Assembly: GCA_039881145.1 (NCBI GenBank)
Contig: JAYKKI010000004.1
Span: 44,487,001 to 44,551,000, forward strand
DNA from: Druceiella hillmani
Lineage: Eukaryota > Arthropoda > Insecta > Lepidoptera > Hepialidae
Length of the DNA: 64,000 nt
Direction: 5' to 3'
Numbering within the stretch: the first letter of the stretch is position 1; the number at the start of each line of letters is the position of its first letter. Of the stretch, positions 61,598 through 64,000 are shown piece by piece. Position numbers and translations under genes: made by a program. The notes under the pieces were generated by a model. That model was not told the origin of the DNA and searched no databases. It saw only the letters and a program-made list of their open reading frames with translations.

Positions 61598-61861
61598 TTA
61601 TAAGTGATACCAGAGTGAACGGTGCAATCTGAGTAAACATTGATAAGCACGTGTGTGCTGCATGGAATCGTACAAATGTTTGTCCGACAAGCATGTAGGC
61701 TTACATGTATTTTTATCGCATTGAGGGCAACAGCAAAAGTGATGGGATGGAACACCGCTGCACCTCAGGCACTTCGCAGTTCGATTATTTATCAATGCTA
61801 TCAGTATCGTGCATCTGATCACCTTTCTAGAAATAGCTCCGTTCAACACTTGCAATGACAC
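61598..61861 (-). pseudogene. Cysteine-rich fragment, possibly piggyBac-type zinc domain
   Basis: A minus-strand frame of 87 codons has CLRCSGVPSHHFCCCPQCDK then NTCKPTCLSDKH. The spacing C-x2-C, about ten residues, C-x2-C-x4-C-x3-C and a His soon after resembles the C-terminal cysteine-rich domain of piggyBac-like transposases. The catalytic part is not visible upstream, so at best this is a fragment. The GC content is above that of the flanks. An unrelated cysteine-rich exon is equally possible. Confidence 0.3.
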
Positions 61862-62420
61862 ACAATGAATGCAACATTTGTTTCGTTTAATTCTATTTGT
61901 GCAATATTACTCTTTAGAAATTCACATTAATAGATGTGAATTTTTCAATGTTTTTAATTAATTTTTCTTCATTTAATTAAATAAACATGTATACTAACAT
62001 TATTGAAACTTGGTCGCTAACAGTTTGTTAAATAGAAAACACATCTAACAGAACAGACTTCTCAAAAATGGAATTTTTGTTACGATTTGTATTTAAAAAT
62101 ATTTTAATAAAATTTGCAATTTTTGTAAATAAATATTTAGTACACATATAAGAACACAAATTTTGAAATATTTAACATAAATAAAAACTGATAATATAAA
62201 GACGTAAAAAACGTAAACAAAAAAAAGGGGTGGATGGGTGGGTAAAGTATATCCAAAATTGTTTGTCTGATACCTGTTATTAGATGTGAAGGCATTTATT
62301 TAATACACTTTTGCTGAATTACTTTTAACAGCCTGAATATTGGGTAAATGCTTTGTTCTAAATAAGCATTCTTCATATAAAAAAAATTTAAAAAAAGAAA
62401 AATTAATTTTTGCTCAAGAA
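61862..62420. other. AT-rich intergenic DNA
   Basis: Nothing supported. Confidence 0.5.
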
Positions 62421-62422
62421 CA

Positions 62423-62625
62423 CGTCTTTGATGTAGTTGTGAGCGTATAAAAATGCACTTAATCAAAAATTAATTTGTACGTCGCACGACTCATTTGTTG
62501 ATGTACTGTTTTAGAGTTCACGGAGTATAGTAATAAATGAATCACGCTACGTACAATTTCGTTTTTGTTTAAGTGCACTTTTATACTCTCACGGATACAT
62601 CAATAATAAGATATCTTTGACGAGC
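62423..62625. mobile_element. MITE-like foldback hairpin
   Basis: The left half (GTATAAAAATGCACTTAATC, TTTGTACGT, GACTCATTT, GTTTTAGAGTTCAC) pairs with the right half in reverse order (GTGCACTTTTATACTCTCAC, ACGTACAATTTCG, AAATGAATCACG, GTGAACTC-type complement at the centre). The arms are about 90 bp with some mismatches and an insertion (about 62602-62617) in the right arm. No coding capacity. It looks like a small non-autonomous inverted-repeat element; a clear target duplication was not seen. Confidence 0.75.
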
Positions 62626-64000
62626 ATTAGTTACATAAAATATGATATAAAATAAAAAAAATATTTCATTAAAACAAATTTATATAGATGAAGGCTCCAA
62701 CTTAATAAGGGCGAAACCAAATACGCCATATATAATTTGTTATATACAACAAAAAAACGTACTAATCAGGAGAGCTTAAAATGTTTTAACCCCTTATTCG
62801 GTTCCTCTTGTATCTACTAATCTCCTTATGTCGTTTCAATTATTTCGTTCTGCTCACATGTTTTATACAAACAAATCAAACTATAAGTATGCCGCGTTTC
62901 TATCTAGTTACCTTAAACAGTTAACCACAGAAACAAGCGATAGACTTTTAGATAATTTTGGTTAAAAAGATAGAAAATTATTAATAGTACGACAACAGTT
63001 AATTTATTGAGTATGAATAAATAAAAAAACGAACGAAATGAACCATTGAAACAGCAAAATGAATAAATTAAGTCAAAATAAATTATTTTTAAATGAGATC
63101 AAATAATGAAAAAAATTATTTTATTTGGGGAAATCTACACTTAAACACGAAAGGTTTAAGTTGAAGTGCCACGTTCAAAGCGACATGGTAATTTAAAATT
63201 TTCCATGATTACGTGTAGATTTAACAATTCTAAAATGAGTTTAACACTAAATTTTATATCGTAAAACACAAAGTTCTTGTAATTTAGTTATATAGTAAAA
63301 CTCTTCTATCACCAAATTGAGTAAGTTAAAAAACATCTGCTGTTTATTTTGTATCCTTGTTTAATGATGTTTCAAGTTAATTTATATATGCAATTAAATC
63401 TAAATTATATGAAAACTATTTAATTTTCAACGCGTCTTATAAAATCGTCTGATAAATCTTTCACATTAACTCACTACGGTATATGAAAAGGCGTCAGTTT
63501 ATATAACCTGTAGATCGAATCAAATTTCTTAACTTATTTCTGACATACTCCTCACAATATTTTTTCGATTTTGTTTTCTTTTATCTGACATATTTCTCTT
63601 TTTCTCCAATTATCAAAATGTTATTAACTATTTTTGATTTTGTACTATTTAAAAACCATTAGCTCTCTGCCCCAAAAACCATATATTATAATTCGTGTGT
63701 TCAGGTAAATGAGACATGTAAACAAGCGAAACTCCACTTAAATTCGACATGAGATATATTATATTTAGGTACCAACTGAACTAATAACCTTTCAACTTTG
63801 GAAGAAAATTAGCGTATGCGCCGTGATTCAGGCTTCTCGTCATGATGCGTGAAAAAAATACTTTCACTTAGATGGACTGTGTTTCCTCACTCACCGTATT
63901 TTCCACATTTTTTCTATCATTGTTTTGCCCGCTATCTATTTTTTTAGGCACTAAAAATTTAAAGCTATGTCTTTGGAAAAAATAGGATTTTTTCAAAACC
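62626..64000. other. AT-rich intergenic DNA to the window end
   Basis: No gene or repeat that I can support. Confidence 0.5.

Noticed and set aside
1..64000. CRISPR arrays, bacterial operons, ribosome-binding sites, rRNA genes
   Set aside because: None seen; the tandem arrays lack the spacer-repeat pattern and the DNA is eukaryotic in character.

Overview
The window is AT-rich, gene-poor nuclear DNA of a eukaryote, most likely an arthropod (insect-like). The reasons are the mobile-element mix (a Mag-like Ty3/Gypsy LTR retrotransposon, two mariner-type transposase remnants, Helitron, RTE-type LINE, PIF/Harbinger, a tRNA-derived SINE), long (TA)n tracts, a possible very short intron, and no bacterial gene organisation. 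I find no intact host gene. I cannot name the species.

Layout. 1-1058: nothing recognised. 1059-10972: a large inverted-repeat structure. Arms of about 1.2-1.3 kb (1059-2299 plus 2922-2992, against 9541-9611 plus 9614-10972) enclose two decayed Helitron fragments that both read outward: the helicase half on the minus strand (about 3190-4525), and the N-terminal, Rep and early helicase part on the plus strand (about 5740-8830). The plus-strand copy is interrupted by a 3' fragment of an RTE-type LINE with a 12-bp target-site duplication. 11 kb to 23 kb: mostly unassigned AT-rich DNA with a SINE-like scrap, palindromes, microsatellites and small tandem duplications. 23.1-24.1 kb: minus-strand mariner remnant. 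28.06-28.95 kb: a satellite of about 130 bp, seven units, ending against a PIF/Harbinger transposase fragment (28.96-29.16 kb). 31.95-32.16 kb: a GC-richer coding-like island. 34.4-35.5 kb: an unclassified repeat family with a diverged inverted copy at 52.1-52.8 kb. 41.9-43.36 kb: the best candidate for a non-transposon gene, apparently spliced, broken, and not recognised. 44.1-44.75 kb: a tandem duplication. 49.37-50.58 kb: plus-strand mariner remnant with a SINE about 0.1 kb downstream.

54397-59293 is the clearest element: a 4.9-kb Mag-like LTR retrotransposon with 201-bp LTRs that read as identical, a perfect 5-bp target duplication (AAAAG), a tRNA-Ser-type primer site, and Gag, zinc knuckles, protease, reverse transcriptase, RNase H and integrase in the usual order. 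It is young by its LTRs, yet its pol is broken by two in-frame stops, a small frameshifting deletion, a 275-bp tandem duplication in RNase H and a 34-bp insertion that is an inverted copy of the sequence beside it. The simplest reading is a defective copy mobilised in trans, with the lesions older than this insertion. 59.3-64 kb: AT-rich DNA with a cysteine-rich fragment (61.6-61.86 kb) and a MITE-like hairpin (62.42-62.63 kb).

The parts work as layers of mobile DNA rather than as a pathway. No complete, functional novel system is visible. The most unusual items are the mirror-image Helitron structure, the LTR element's template-switch scars, the unrecognised spliced gene remnant and the dual-frame coding island.
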